A DNA stretch of 64,000 nt, taken from NCBI GenBank assembly GCA_001599975.1, contig BCIO01000002.1:1364001-1428000 (forward strand). Direction: 5' to 3'. This DNA comes from Cystobasidiopsis lactophilus. Taxonomy: Eukaryota > Basidiomycota > Agaricostilbomycetes > Agaricostilbales > Chionosphaeraceae. Position numbers and translations under genes: made by a program. Shown piece after piece: positions 32,328 through 44,078 of this stretch; within the stretch, counting starts at the first letter, position 1, and every line of letters starts with the position of its first letter. The notes beneath the pieces were generated by a model. The model saw only the letters and a list, made by a program, of their open reading frames with translations, was not told where the DNA came from and did no database searches.

Positions 32328-34782
32328 ATGTCGACCCCTGTCGAGCTCCCTCAGGAGCTTCGATTTCTCATCACAGAGCTTACTGACTCGAAAGAAAGCC
32401 ATATTCAAGACGTCCCTGCCGGTGCATTGACTGTTTCTGCGGCCCAAATTCGACCGCTGGCGGACGCTCTGTTGGCTGCATTGGACTTTCCAAATGCCAA
32501 TTCCGCCATGCTCATCAGAATATTAAGGCACAACCTGTCTGTTATCAACGCCGTTACTCTCCCAGAAGCTGTACAGGAGCGGCTGGTCCGCAGACTCCAG
32601 GAGCTCCTACCGACCAATGCCTCCGTCGCCCTTTCAAAATGCCTTTTGCACTTTATCAGTACCTTCTCAAGCCTCAAGGCACCAACTCTGTCCTCTACCC
32701 TTGTCGCCAGTCTGCGCCACCCGCCAAAAGCTGCTGCCGAAGTCAACTTGCTCAAGGCTTTGGAGCTGCTGATCGAAAGAGGGGCGGTTATCGACAACGC
32801 AGAGATAAAGGCCTGCTTAGAAGTGGTCGCGAGGGACGTGCGCCCAGCCGTAGGATTAGGACGTGGTGGACCCACTCCAACGCCAAAGCAAGCGAAGCGG
32901 CACGCCCATTCCGAGAGCTCGGCTTCTGAGGACGACACCACCTCCCTTCGAAGAGATTTTGCCGTGAAGGAGGAAGCCTTGCGGCTGTTGCGCTCACTAG
33001 CTGCGGTAAGTATCGTACCGACGACGCGGTCCAGCCGCGCTGAACCAAAGTTCCCGCAGGATTCCAAAGCCCTCTTCGCATTCTGGCCGACCATGTTTGC
33101 CGAAGACTCACTTCTGGACTTCGACCTCCTGAAGGTCATCGAGAGGGATAATTCGATCGGCGCTCGAATCGAAGCCCTTCACTGCCTTGCCGCTTTGCTT
33201 CAAGATTCATCATCATATCTGAAAATTGCAGAAGAGAGGTCCATCACCAGCTCATCGTATACTTCCTTGTCTGCTAGACTCGGCCAAGTTCTAAGAAGAG
33301 CGCATGTGCTGGTGTGCGGCTTAGTCCGGCAGCCTGCCGGCCCGCTGTCTGTCTTGGCCCTCCAAGTGAGCCGACTCGAGCAGGACGTCTTCATTTGAGC
33401 TGAAATGATGCATCCAGGTCCTTGCGCAGCTCGCCAGAAATTGCTCGTATGATCGCCTTCGGCCTGACCTCCTGGCGTCCGTTTGGGCCTGCGGGCTTTT
33501 ACAGCTCGATCACAACCCGATCTCAGCAATAGAGGTTCTCACAGTGCTTCAACCACTTATCAAAGAAGCGAACGACGTCGAGCGTGGTCACCGAGCGGTC
33601 GCCGACGCCATTGACGTCTCGCCCAGCATCCAAAGTCTGTGGATTCTGTTTTCTCACCTCTCTGCGAAAGAAGCGACGCTATCGACCATCTTCTTTGACG
33701 CTTTCTGTCGTCATTTCTCGAATCAAACGACCGCCTGCCTTGCCAGCCTGCCTCAGTGCATGGAAGCCACCACGTCTTTACCACCCGAAGTGGCCGACAA
33801 GCTTGCCTCGGCGCTTTCTGCCTCCGATTCAGCGATACTTCAGCTTTCAATACCACCTGCCTGCTACCCGATTGCACTTCAAGTGAGCCGTCCTTGAAGC
33901 CATCCTGCTGGCTTGCGCTCACAGAAAACAGGACGCGAGCATCATGGAGAAGATGGAGCGATTGTCCAGCTCAAAAGATGCCGGCATACAATCAGCTATG
34001 TACCAGGGCCTGGGGCGACACTGTTCGGCCGATATTGTACGGCAGCTTGTGCTCTCAATGCTGCTTGCCGGCTCGAGTCCTGGTGCAGTCGATCATGACA
34101 AGAGCTGGGCTTTGGCCAGTATGTAGTTGTTTCTTTGACAGTCAAAATCTGATGGATGGTGCCTGGCAGACTTGCTGGACCATCTGACAGATTTGCCAAC
34201 CTTTGAAGAAAAGGAACATTTGGTGAACTTGGCCGTTGCCCTTTTCAAGACGCACAGCAAGAACGAGAAGGTCGTCATCAATTGTCTCCGTGCATTGGGA
34301 AGTGGGCTCTCTTCTCCGCCGCCTTTGCCAACCCAGCTTCGCCAGCAAGCTATCGACTGCCTCAGTCAAAGCATCGACCAGAAAGGCAGCTCGTCCAAGG
34401 TCAAGTGGAACGCTGCCACCTCGTTCACGAAGGTACTGCCTGCGACTTGGGAAGGTGTATCTCCCGACGCCGTTGTAGGAGCCTTGGTCAAAGGCTTGTC
34501 CAAGGACCGAAACGTCAAGGTCCGCACATCGATTGCGAGCGCCCTCCTTTCCTTCCCTTCGGTTTCAACTGCAAGTCGAGAAGCTGTGCTCTCGAGCATT
34601 AAGGCAGCAGAGGACGCCACCAACCTTCAGAAGCAGAGCGCCTCGTTCAGCCAAATGAAGCTGATCCCCGTGTTGGAAGAAAAGGTTTGTCCACCGGTGT
34701 CGTTGTGCACCAAACGAATCCTGAACACGATTGCTTCCAGCTGCAAGCTTGCAAAGTCAAGTACTCTACTACTGCGTCATGA
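32328..34782 (+). CDS. HEATR6-like HEAT-repeat protein
   Basis: Helical-repeat protein related to HEAT repeat-containing protein 6, whose function is not settled. ATG 32328 begins MSTPVELPQELRFLITELTD. The first exon encodes helical repeats to about 33,390 with a basic insert (KQAKRHAHSESSASEDDTTS). Introns with acceptors near 33,417 and 33,932 join VLALQ to VLAQLARNCSYDRLRPDLLA and PIALQ to DASIMEKMERLSSSKDAG. The conserved C-terminal part has SSKVKWNAATSFTKVLPATW, AVVGALVKGLSKDRNVKVRT and SIASALLSFP, similar to the KVRWNACYA region of HEATR6. The final intron (34,685-34,740) in phase 0 gives a short tail, LQACKVKYSTTAS, ending at 34,782; another frame would run to 34,931. The alternative is a generic importin- or GCN1-like HEAT protein. 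Confidence 0.7.
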
Positions 34783-34922
34783 AGAAACGGCCCGCTTTGG
34801 CAGTACACGCTCCAGGATCTCCCTCTTTCAATTCTTCGCTTTTGCCGGCTTGTCAAAGTGCAGCGACCAGGATCTTTGTACAGACAAGTCAGTCCGGCAC
34901 CACCGGGAAGGACATCAACAGC

Positions 34923-37515
34923 TCACGATAGCACGCGGCGCATGTGGACCTGGTCCGGATTCAGGCCGGGCGTGCCGTATGTGAGCGGCGCCAGGAAGAG
35001 GAAGGAGGCGACGCTGAGGGCGCAGATGACGCCTACGGTGACCCACATGCCGTAAGGGGTCCTAGCCTGCTCCCGGAAGCGGCGACGTTTGGCGAGAGGT
35101 CCTGCTAGTGTGACGGGCCAGTTGATCGACTCGTCCGAAACAAACTGAATGACTGCGCCTGCGACCATGACCGACATAAGGTGGGCGGGAAGATAATGGT
35201 GCAGAAACTTTGAGAGTCGTTAGACTAGAAAGTTGCCGTCAACCAGGCGGACCACCACTGACCTTTTGTCGATTCATGAGATAGAAGGGGAAGTAATGGT
35301 ATGCCCAGCCAAGCCATAGGAAGCCGGTCGAGTTGTAGAGGCGCGACAGAATATCTATCGAAGACTTCAGCGTAAACCTTGTCGGAGCGGGAGCACAACC
35401 AAGCTTACGACTGGGAATGGGGAAAATACCACGGCGGCGTGCAAGGGCATCGGAGAGGAATATACCGGCGAAGACACACAGGGAACCGGCCGCCAACCAC
35501 CAGGCCAAAACGTTGCCGATGAGGTAGATCTGCTCCATGTCTTCGGCCTTGCTGGTCCAGAAGCTGATGCCGCTCATCAAAAACGGCCAGGCGATAGGGT
35601 CAGAAGCGTAAGGGTGACTATCGGTAAGACCGGCATTGTGCTGAAGCATAAGCACCTGCAGCTCGAAAAACTTCTTGAAAAAGTTGCGCTTCTTGACTTC
35701 CTTCGGCTCGCTCATGCCTCGCTCGATGCCACGATCTGTCGTGGTGGTATCTTTACGGCAAAGTCTCAGCAAAGAACACACTTTGCAAGACTGAAGGCGG
35801 CAGCTCACTTTCGTTCTGAATGACCTCGTCAACGAACCAGGTGTTGGTCTTGTCAAGCGCGTTCTTGTTGCCGTTGACCTCTTGCTGTTTGAAGGCCCAC
35901 TCAGGCAGAGGTGGATCGGGGTGCGTCCAAAGGGCGACGCCCGTGTCTTGGTGAATGAGCTTGAATTGGCCCGACTTCGTCCGCCACACTTGCCCGTGCT
36001 TGCCATCGTCAATCTCCAGCTTGAACAAGGTTTCGTTCCAGCGCGTGTCGTCATCAACTGGGACGGTCGTGAACTCGGTGTTCGTGGGCATGAGCGGACT
36101 GGCAACATCGTGGGTGAGGAGAATGGACTCGGTGTTGGGATGGTGGAGCCTAATTAGCTCGTTGTTCTTGACGGGCCGGCTCGTCATGTCCTCCTCTTCC
36201 AGCGTGAAGCCAGGCAAGATCACCCATTCGTTGTTCGTGTCGTTGAACGGGTAGCCCGTGACTTGCTGCCCTTGCGAGCTGATCCGGCCGTCGGGGTATT
36301 TGAGGGGGTACTTGTCCGGGTGCGAATGCAAGAGGACCTTCGTTTGCTTGTGCTGTATCGTGATGCGATCGCCATAGTAGATGTCTTGACTATGCAACAT
36401 CATTGGACTGTCCTTGAGGGTGGCTTGGAAGGCTGGCGACATAAAGTCGTCGCCCGGTCCCGACTTGACCAGTATCTCGAAGTGCACCCAGAACCAGAAC
36501 AGGTAGACGATGGCAGGCACAACAATCAGGCCGTAGACCCGCGCCATGAAGTGGCGAATGAGGTGGTCCATGGGGATGTTGCGGCGGATGTCGAGCAGGT
36601 TCCACAGGTCGATGGCGACGGCGGTCCCGATGGTCATGAAGGTGAACAGACCGTTCATTTTGCAGGAGATGGTCAAGCTGAGGAAGACGCCAGTGGTCGT
36701 CATCCAGCCCCACCAAGCGGGCGTGAACTCACTAAACGTTCGCCGGTCAGTCCCTTGATGAAAGACTACGATACTTAAGGCACTTACTTAAATCGTAACT
36801 TGTAAAATCGAACGTAGGCGTAAATGGCAACGGCCATGAAGAACAGCAAGGGCGCGTCCAGCAAAATGAGCCGGGACTGGGTGATGTGGGCATTGTCGAC
36901 GACGACCAAAAAAGCGGACAGAAAGCTGATAAGCTGAGGATAGCCGCTCTCTCGCATAATAGCAAAGATCAGCGGCGGCGTGAAAGAGCCAAACAAAGCG
37001 GGTAGCGTGCGCAGGCCGATGTAAGGCACCTTGTTCACGTTGTAGTCGTCCCCAATGTTGTCAAACTCGAAGTGACCGTCGTAGCCGATAACCCAACCGC
37101 CAAATGCGAGCAGCATTTTGGCCAGCGGAGGGTGGACGTCGAAGAAGAATTCCCTTCGCAAGTAGTACGAAGCGCTGCGAACGAGAAGTTTTAGTATGTC
37201 GCGACGAAGTCAAGAATTCTAGTCGAGGGCGCACAATTTTCCAAAGTGCACCTCGTCAAATGCTACTTGATCCGGGTGATCGATCCTGTAAAAACGGAGG
37301 GCGGCAGAAAGGAGGAGGATGGCGAGGGCCACCGCGAGGTCGCGGGGGCTGCGCTCCAAAGTAGTGAACTGGCGCCACGCACTCGGCCTGGCGAGGTCTT
37401 CGTCATAGTCTGTTTCAGCCACCAGGTCGACCTTGCGTGGCAAGACAGCAGCTGGGTCGGCGGCGGCCGCAGTTGCTGCTGGCTTGCGGTTGACCAGCTT
37501 TTGCCCCGACGCCAT
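34923..37515 (-). CDS. PMT4: PMT4, protein O-mannosyltransferase
   Basis: ER membrane enzyme transferring mannose from dolichol-phosphate-mannose to Ser/Thr of secretory proteins; fits the PMT4/POMT1 branch. ATG 37515 gives MASGQKLVNRKPAATAAAAD. The first luminal loop carries the acidic pair in VAFDEVHFGK and FFFDVHPPLAKMLLAFGGW, then IGLRTLPALFGSFTPPLIFA and HITQSRLILLDAPLLFFMAV. The MIR region follows: SGPGDDFMSPAFQATLKDSP, LLHSHPDKYPLKYPDGRISS, QQVTGYPFNDTNNEWVILPG, LIRLHHPNTESILLTHDVAS and FKLIHQDTGVALWTHPDPPL. C-terminal helices include EDMEQIYLIGNVLAWWLAAG, AYHYFPFYLMNRQKFLHHYL and WVTVGVICALSVASFLFLAP. About six introns. SGPxDxxMSxAFQ is the mark of the PMT4 branch. Confidence 0.92.
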
Positions 37516-38224
37516 CGTCAATAACGTCTCGTTCTGTTGGCAATTCGAGTCTTTCAGAAAGCTCCATCAGTCATAGAGGCAGTAGGCACTCACTCAGAAA
37601 CGATCAAATGCGGGCGAACTGGAAGGCGACAGAGTTCAGCTCCTTCGCGCCTTGATCTTGGCGTGCAGTCCTTACACGCTTTTGCGGCTTTCTGTGGTAG
37701 CTTCAGAAGAAAGAAGGCCACAGGTTTACGACGCCAACAGACGGAGTCGACCTTTGTGAACGAGAGAAGGACCCAAGAGACGGCGAGGAGAACGCAGCGC
37801 GTTTTGAAGCCCAACCGCTGCGAGTTTGCCAGGATTTGGGAGTCAATCAACTGTAGCAGCGTTAGACCATGTAGAGAGCTCACTCGAACCTGAAAGGCGG
37901 CCGCTTGGGACAAGCCAGCTGCGAAGATCCCTCGAAGAGGGTGTGCGATTCATGCGCATGAAATTATGGTTCAAGCCGGCTTCGTCCAGATTGAGCAGCC
38001 ACATAGGCTCTAGATACTACAGAACAGCTCTCTTGAGCCTGCACTTGAACTTCATGTCTACCCACAAGCCAGACGTCCGGCTATTTTGAGGAGCGCCAGG
38101 GGGGGAGGAGGCCTGCGACACTTTGTTTCTGCACCAACCACGCCGGAACGGGTCTGTGATGGGCGGCAAGAGCAGATGATCGTGTTAGACCCGCCTCCAG
38201 AGAACCCGCCGGTGGCCAGCACCA
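37516..38224. promoter_or_regulatory. Divergent intergenic region, PMT4 / unknown membrane protein
   Basis: About 700 bp between two outward-facing genes. An open frame on the minus strand (37,590-37,913) has no recognisable domain and a mixed composition, so it is not called. The 5' exon of the next gene may lie here. Confidence 0.4.
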
Positions 38225-40012
38225 GTGCCCGCCCTAAGGGCATGCCACTGCCTGCTGGTTACACCCGCCCAACCCGCAAAAGCACTTCTATTAAAAGCCG
38301 GCCTCCCAAAGGCATGTCTGCGCGATCCTATTCATAGCGCGAAGAAGCTAACATCGCGGGACCCAGCAGGCAAGCGAGCGTCGCCGCCCAGCTGTGCCTT
38401 TTGTGGATCGGCCCTGTTGGCGGCCGTGCTTCCGCTGGCGACGGTCGCCCACCCTCTGTCCGACTCCGACCGGCCGCCAACCGAGACGAGCAGTGAGCTC
38501 AGCAAGCGCAAGCAGCCCGTGGCCCCGTACTTCACTTTCAATGGCACCGAGTGGGAGGCGAGCGAGGAGTGGGAACTGAGCGGGAGGAGGGGCGCCGGGG
38601 CTCAGGTCGACGCGGACGGCATGCTCATGGACCTACTGCCCTCTACCTCCACCCCACTGCCTACTACTACCTCGACGGCCGCACCCGCGAGCTCGGCCAC
38701 CACCTCGTTCGCCTGGAACAATAAACGCGAGCGCACCTCCTTCTACGCCGTGCCCGTCATCATCGTCGTCTCCGTCATCCTCTTTGTGATCATCAATGTC
38801 ATCCTATTTGGTTCCGTCATGCTCTGGCGGCGGTCGAGGGCGAGGCGGAGGCGCCGGCGTCATACCGAAGTCGATGAAGGCTTTTCGGAGGGCGACGACG
38901 ACGATGACGAAAAGCAGGCCGAGCTCAAAGCGATGATGGCAGCAAGCCTGGCCAGGCCTAACAAGAAGCGCTACCTCACCTTATCCCGACCAAGGCGCTT
39001 CGTCAGGAAGAGGCGGGTCCCCAACGCTTCTGCACTCGCGGTCAACTCGGCCGCTGCTTCCTCCACGGCCCTGGACACCAGCTCATCCGTTAGGCGGCGC
39101 CGACGCCGCCAACCTTCGGAGACCAACGTGGCCGAGTCGACGACTTCTGGCACCCGGTCTCGGGCTCATTCCTTCGTCGACCCTACGGCCCTGCGCCGGC
39201 AAAGCTCGCACGCTGAGTCTGAAGCCAGCACTGCTGCTTCTGACCATGAGGATGCAATGTCGGAGCTGGAGCAGGAAGAGATGAGCAGGAGCGAGGAGCA
39301 AGCGTCAACAGAGGTGACGCCGCCGACTGCCGACGCACTCTCGCCACCAGCATATCCAGCCGACGTCTCGTCTCCCCTCTACACAGCTTCCTCCACCTCT
39401 GCGTCGACAGCAGCTCCAGCGTTGACAGCCCGACAGCTGGAAAAGCGCCCCATGCAGCAGCCCCAACATTTAGGGTTCGCCGATATGTTGACCGAGCCGC
39501 CGCAGCTTGACGACTCGGATCCTCCTATTCAAGGCCACATTGCGACGGACGATAAAGCCGTTCTGGAGGCCATGCTTCATATGGCGTCGTTGCCGCTGGA
39601 GGCTACCTCCGATCGGGACGATGATCAGCCGCTGGTCGAGGCCTCGGCCCCAACACTGGAACTGGACGAGGACGGCTTCGAAGACGACAGCTTGGCCTTG
39701 GAAGAAGCCCTGCCACCTCCACCGGCTTCTGTGTCCTCGCCGTTCCCGGAACCACCACAGCCATTCGCCTCGCATTTTCAAATGTCTGCACCCACCGATT
39801 TCGACCCCCGCGATCTCAGCATCGGCACTTCCGACGCACCAGAGCCCACGGCTCCTACTTTTGACTCAGAAGAGGAGGTCGCAGCATCTGCGCCACCGGA
39901 AGAAGACTTGACTCTGGATGATCTGCCGACTTACCCATCACCTCCCTCCACATCCACGCCATCATCTCCTGCACCCCTTCAGCATACCAGATTGGACCAC
40001 ATCGTTGTTTAG
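38225..40012 (+). CDS. Single-pass surface membrane protein, family unknown; start unresolved
   Basis: Not recognised. The open frame starts at 38,225 but has no ATG ahead of the hydrophobic stretch GSALLAAVLPLATVAHP, which looks like a signal peptide, so a small 5' exon is probably missing from this model. A Ser/Thr-rich extracellular part (STSTPLPTTTSTAAPASSAT) leads to one transmembrane helix, VPVIIVVSVILFVIINVILF, then a strongly basic stop-transfer (WRRSRARRRRRRH). The cytoplasmic tail of about 400 residues is acidic and Ser/Pro-rich, with ADALSPPAYPADVSSPLY and LDDLPTYPSPPSTST; short PPxY-like strings (SPPAYP, DLPTYP) could bind WW domains (inference). The layout resembles Mid2/Wsc-type wall sensors but there is no WSC domain. 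End at 40,012. Confidence 0.65.
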   Translation: MPALRACHCLLVTPAQPAKALLLKAGLPKACLRDPIHSAKKLTSRDPAGKRASPPSCAFCGSALLAAVLPLATVAHPLSDSDRPPTETSSELSKRKQPVAPYFTFNGTEWEASEEWELSGRRGAGAQVDADGMLMDLLPSTSTPLPTTTSTAAPASSATTSFAWNNKRERTSFYAVPVIIVVSVILFVIINVILFGSVMLWRRSRARRRRRRHTEVDEGFSEGDDDDDEKQAELKAMMAASLARPNKKRYLTLSRPRRFVRKRRVPNASALAVNSAAASSTALDTSSSVRRRRRRQPSETNVAESTTSGTRSRAHSFVDPTALRRQSSHAESEASTAASDHEDAMSELEQEEMSRSEEQASTEVTPPTADALSPPAYPADVSSPLYTASSTSASTAAPALTARQLEKRPMQQPQHLGFADMLTEPPQLDDSDPPIQGHIATDDKAVLEAMLHMASLPLEATSDRDDDQPLVEASAPTLELDEDGFEDDSLALEEALPPPPASVSSPFPEPPQPFASHFQMSAPTDFDPRDLSIGTSDAPEPTAPTFDSEEEVAASAPPEEDLTLDDLPTYPSPPSTSTPSSPAPLQHTRLDHIVV

Positions 40013-40284
40013 GACACCGCCAAACGCGCAGTGCGCTGTGCTTTATCCTTGCATACCCATGGCTTGTTTCGCCACTAAGCATCAGTGTATATAGCCTCCG
40101 GGCCGCCGCAAGGCTTGTAATTTTGGGATGCGCCGTCGAGTAGCAATGCACAATACCGTTCGGGCTCTAAGTAAGCCGCATGATGACTTGGAGAAACATG
40201 GCGGCGTCTACGAACATCCAACCCCATAGTAAATTTGTTTAGCAACAGCAAGAAAGGAAAGACCACTGAAAGGCCACGAAAAGA

Positions 40285-41700
40285 TCAAGGATCCCAGTTC
40301 TCGACAAGGGCGTGAAACTCTTTCGTCAATCGAGCTTGAGCTTGCGCCCCAGTCTCGCCGTCAGGGTGGTCGGCGATTTTGCCTGCTCGGTTGCTCAGTA
40401 CAGCGCGGGTCGGAGAAGTGAGCTTCCTACGGATGACAAAGAAGTGACGGCCTTGGAGCGCTTTCCCGTCACTTTGCATGGCAACGATTAGTGTCGCATT
40501 GGACGAAATGAAGAGAGCTTGGGCGCACAACTCGGCGCCATCTTTGCCATACACTTGGCAGCCTGCCTCGCGAGCAATGCATACGCCTGGGCAAATGCAT
40601 GAGCTTGGTCAGAGCAGGCCAAGAGGCGGCTCTTACCTGCGCACACGTCCCAAGAATAGCAGCCAATCTCCCAATAGCAATCCATCTGAGCAGAGGCGAC
40701 CATGCAGAAGTTCAGCGCCGCCGATCCGACGCTGCGAATTGAGTGGGCCATCACCGCCCCTTGGATTTCCTTAGGGTCACCCGCGATTCTACGAGGCTGT
40801 TCAGCTTGAGCCGAAAAAGGGAAATGAGACCAATACCTTTGAAAGGTGTGGAGCTTCTTTTCCATCACAGTCTTGCCCCGCATCGAGCCGTACTCTAAGC
40901 CCACAAGAGCCTGATGAACGCCTAGTCAAGGCCATATCCCCATTCAGTATAGGAAGCAGCCTACCTCTCCCCAGCTTTTCAGCGGACCTGGGTAGCTCAG
41001 AGGAAGACGTCGGTCGTTCATGAAAGCGCCCTGTTTTTAGTATAAGGCTCCATTCATCTCTGTGGGTGATAGCCAGAGGAGACCTTACCTTGCCGGTCAT
41101 GGCCCGGTACATCTGGTCGAGGAAAGGGTTGTAGACAACGCCAATAGTAGGTCGTGAGTTGACGCAGAAGCCAATGGAAATGCAACAAAAAGGAAAGCCG
41201 TGGATGAAGTTCTTTCAGGGAGGATGAGAAATGGACGAGGGAGCGAGAGCAGAGGACTTGCCAACGTGCCACTGGAGGCAGGCAGGTGGCTTCAGACGAC
41301 GTCGCCTTCTTAGCTCACGGGAATGACTTACTCAATTGGGTCAACAATCCAAGTAGGCTCGTCGGTGAGCGGTGGCATTTTGCCGTCTGCTGCATAGGAC
41401 TCTTCGCCAATAAATTTGTGGCTGGGATACTTCTCGGAGATGCTGCCAATGACGACGCGCTCAATACGCTGGTCGGTCTCGGTGACCAGGTCTACAGAGT
41501 TCATTTTGGCTTCGAAGCCACCATCGCTGGAATTACCAGAGTGGCGAGTGGCGGACGCATCGAGAATGATCTTGCCAGCTTTCCGAGCCAGATCAATGGC
41601 TGTCCATCCCAATGCAGTGTTTAGCAACCAGTTAACCACTCTTGACTGAAGAAAGCGCACCGAAGGCGTAAACTTGGTCCAAATCAACAGTGCTGGCCAT
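40285..41700 (-). CDS. Inositol monophosphatase
   Basis: Mg2+-dependent, lithium-sensitive-type phosphatase releasing myo-inositol from inositol monophosphate. ATG 41700 begins MASTVDLDQVYAFG; an intron follows directly. Conserved parts: AIDLARKAGKIILDA, KMNSVDLVTETDQRIERVV, HKFIGEESYAADG (metal-binding Glu), WIVDPIDGTTNFIHG (DPIDGT motif), FCCISIGFCVNSRPTIGVVY, SIRSVGSAALNFCMVASAQM and CYWEIGCYSWDVCAG (the WDxxAG metal site). All expected metal ligands are present. About six introns. The last exon gives AGKIADHPDGETGAQAQARL and ends ALVENWDP at 40,285. In fungi the closest alternatives are QutG-type proteins of the same family. Confidence 0.92.
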
Positions 41701-42015
41701 CTTGAGCTTGACGAAGTGCAAGCGTCGACTTCCTTTGCGCGGTGGGGCTACTAGCTGGTTCGAGCAGACAGTAATCCCTGTCGGAAAATTCGAGAGGGTA
41801 GTAGGAAGAAAGCCAGCAAATGCGCCAAAGTGCCAACGAGATTTAGGGTCCGGACGACCCCTTGCAAGCGGTGCCTCCGAACTCTCTTGGTCCAGGCTAT
41901 CTGTTAATTGGATTGCACAGCCCGTGGTCTTCAAATCTAGGAGCCCATCTGCTAGGCCATCTGCCAGCCAAACAACGATTGCAAAGAGTCGGGCTTGGTG
42001 GCGACGAGCTGCCCC
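41701..42015. other. Intergenic, upstream of inositol monophosphatase
   Basis: A 315-bp spacer between two minus-strand genes, holding the phosphatase promoter and the dynactin p62 3' flank. No gene or motif recognised. Confidence 0.4.
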
Positions 42016-43896
42016 CTATTCTGCGACAGGCACCACGGATGGTCGCTGAGCGCTGACAACCCGTCGATTGGAGGCTCCCAAAGCTGTAGGAGGTGCTGAA
42101 GCTGTTCCCAGATTGAGCGAGCACCAGAACGAGAACGATTTCGTCGTTTCCTCGCCCTCGGGCTTAAGCTTGACTGGCGTTGCGCTGCCCGTCTCTTCAG
42201 CGGAGTAGATGTACGTCACCAAGAGATAAGCCTTTTGGGGTGATAAGATGGATACAAGTCAGTACCGATCTCGACGTATAGAGGGCACGAGACGTACCGT
42301 CACCGGGCCCACGAAGTCTCTGTGCACGTTCAATTCGAGCAAGATGGTCGTCCTGTTTGCGCGCTTCTCGAGGATACCGACACCGTGACGGCGCTTCTTT
42401 GCCCCTCCCAGCGCGGAACGCCTCCGGTCAGCCGCCGAGTCCGCCTCCTGCATCTCTGTGTCAGAGCCCTCCGATTGGGCGTCCTCGTACTCCCACTGCT
42501 CTGCAAAGGCAGCGATCGGAAAATTGCTGCTTGGAATGTTTATGGTGTACGGAGCCGCAGCTGGGTCTTCGTGCTGGCTCTGTTGGGGGTTGAACAGCTC
42601 TAGCTTGACGTGAATGGGTTCGTAGAGCGGGTTGATCCAAGCCAATTCGAAAGAGTAAGCTCTCCCTGAGCGTAAAGGCTCGTCGTCTGTCTTGACGCTT
42701 GAACCAGTCTGGAATGCAGAAGACTGGCGTTTGCGCAAGGAGGCTGCTTGCTGTGCTGCGCTCAAGCGCGAGCCGGCCAGCGAAGAAACTGGCGGCCGTC
42801 GAAAGACCTGCACAGCTGGGAGGTAGTTGGAGGCCACAAGCTTGATGCGGTATTTGATGGAGCCGGACTTGGACTCTGGCTTGCTCAGAATGTGTTTGCA
42901 TACCGGGCAGCGCTTCGTGCGCTTGACCTGCAAGGGCACTCTCTGTGGCTTCAGGGATCTTTACCATCCATGTCATCAGCGCCAGACACAACTGGAATAC
43001 TAGGTGTTGGAACTCACGTTACGTCCAAAGGTTGCGACCACGCATTCGCTGCCCGCTGCTCCAGGGTCGCCACGTCGTCGAGCGACTTCAGAGTCTTCAA
43101 CAGCCCCACTCTCTCCTCCTCAAACTTGACAGACTCTCGGGTCGCTCCTATTGCTTCGTACGGCGCCAATTCGTCGCGGCCGGCCGGCGGGTTGTGAGAA
43201 AGCGTTCGAGCGCGGTTGGCGAGATTAAGCAAAGATCCGTAGCGCGACGACATTGAGCTGAGACCTGCTCTCATCGAAGTAGATTGCGGCACCCCTTGCT
43301 GCGAGGCTTGGTCGGCAGCCATAGCGGCCTTCACAAAAGGCTCGAGGTGGTCCTTCAAATGGTCGAATTCCACGGTAGCGGCTGGGGTAGGCGCCGATTT
43401 CTGCAGTTGTGCTATGTTGAAGCGCGATTGAGGACCTGCTGATCAAAGTGCAGGCGAGAGGCTTACCTGCAAGGCCCGTGGTCTTTTCGAAACTAATGCC
43501 CACTTCCTTGGAATTCCACCTGCATGCCAGACAGCTGAGAAAGAAAGGTGCTTCGGCCAGACTGGTCGAAGGCGCGCTCAGACTGTCCCCGGCCGCCTGC
43601 GCTGGGTCGCTTCCAGCTACAGTCAGGGTGTGCTCGCAGATGGGGCACAGGAAGCAGTTTCGGGCGCAGCGGTGGGCTTCGCTTCGGACGGACGCGGTGG
43701 GCACTTCAAACATGCACAAAGGGCAGTAATAAAGCGAGACCTCCTCCGTTATGCACTCGGGGCACTTGATGGCATCGCACTCCTCGCAAAAGTAGAGGTC
43801 TGGCAGGGCGTGATATTCGTAGGCGGCGGTCGGAGGACTCTCTGGCGCATCTTCTGAGCTTTTGCATTCGCAGTGGTAGCGCGCTTGCCGGATCAT
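42016..43896 (-). CDS. Dynactin subunit 4 (p62)
   Basis: Pointed-end subunit of dynactin, the activator of cytoplasmic dynein. ATG 43896 begins MIRQARYHCECKSSEDAPES. The N-terminal half has the Cys-rich zinc-binding array of p62: DLYFCEECDAIKCPECITEE, YYCPLCMFEVPTASV, HRCARNCFLCPICEHTL and a later CLACRWNSKEVGISFEKTTG. A long helical middle part has TVEFDHLKDHLEPFVKAAMA and a linker ending EQRAANAWSQPLDVT. The C-terminal beta-rich region carries VKRTKRCPVCKHILSKPESK, IKYRIKLVASNYLPAVQVFR, RAYSFELAWINPLYEPIHVK and RANRTTILLELNVHRDFVGP, ending RRVVSAQRPSVVPVAE. Order of the Cys pairs and the KCPVCKHIL box fit dynactin 4 well. Four introns or so. Confidence 0.9.
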
Positions 43897-44078
43897 GCGA
43901 GCCGAATGTCAGTTGGACAACAAAAGCAAAGAGAGGGGGGGACGCGCTGCGTGCGCCGCCGGCCTCAATTCTCGTTACTGGTACCGGTGTCTCTTGGGCA
44001 GGGATTTCACAGCGTCGTAAGAGGAGAAGCAGCAGATTCACGGCGTTTAGAGGGTGTATACAGTATCGATCCAAAGCA

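Noticed and set aside
37590-37913. Minus-strand open frame in the PMT4 upstream region
   Set aside because: No domain, mixed composition and no supporting splice signals; likely chance.
41755-41775. String ggttcgagca resembling a tRNA B box
   Set aside because: No matching acceptor stem or A box; lies in the spacer near the phosphatase start.
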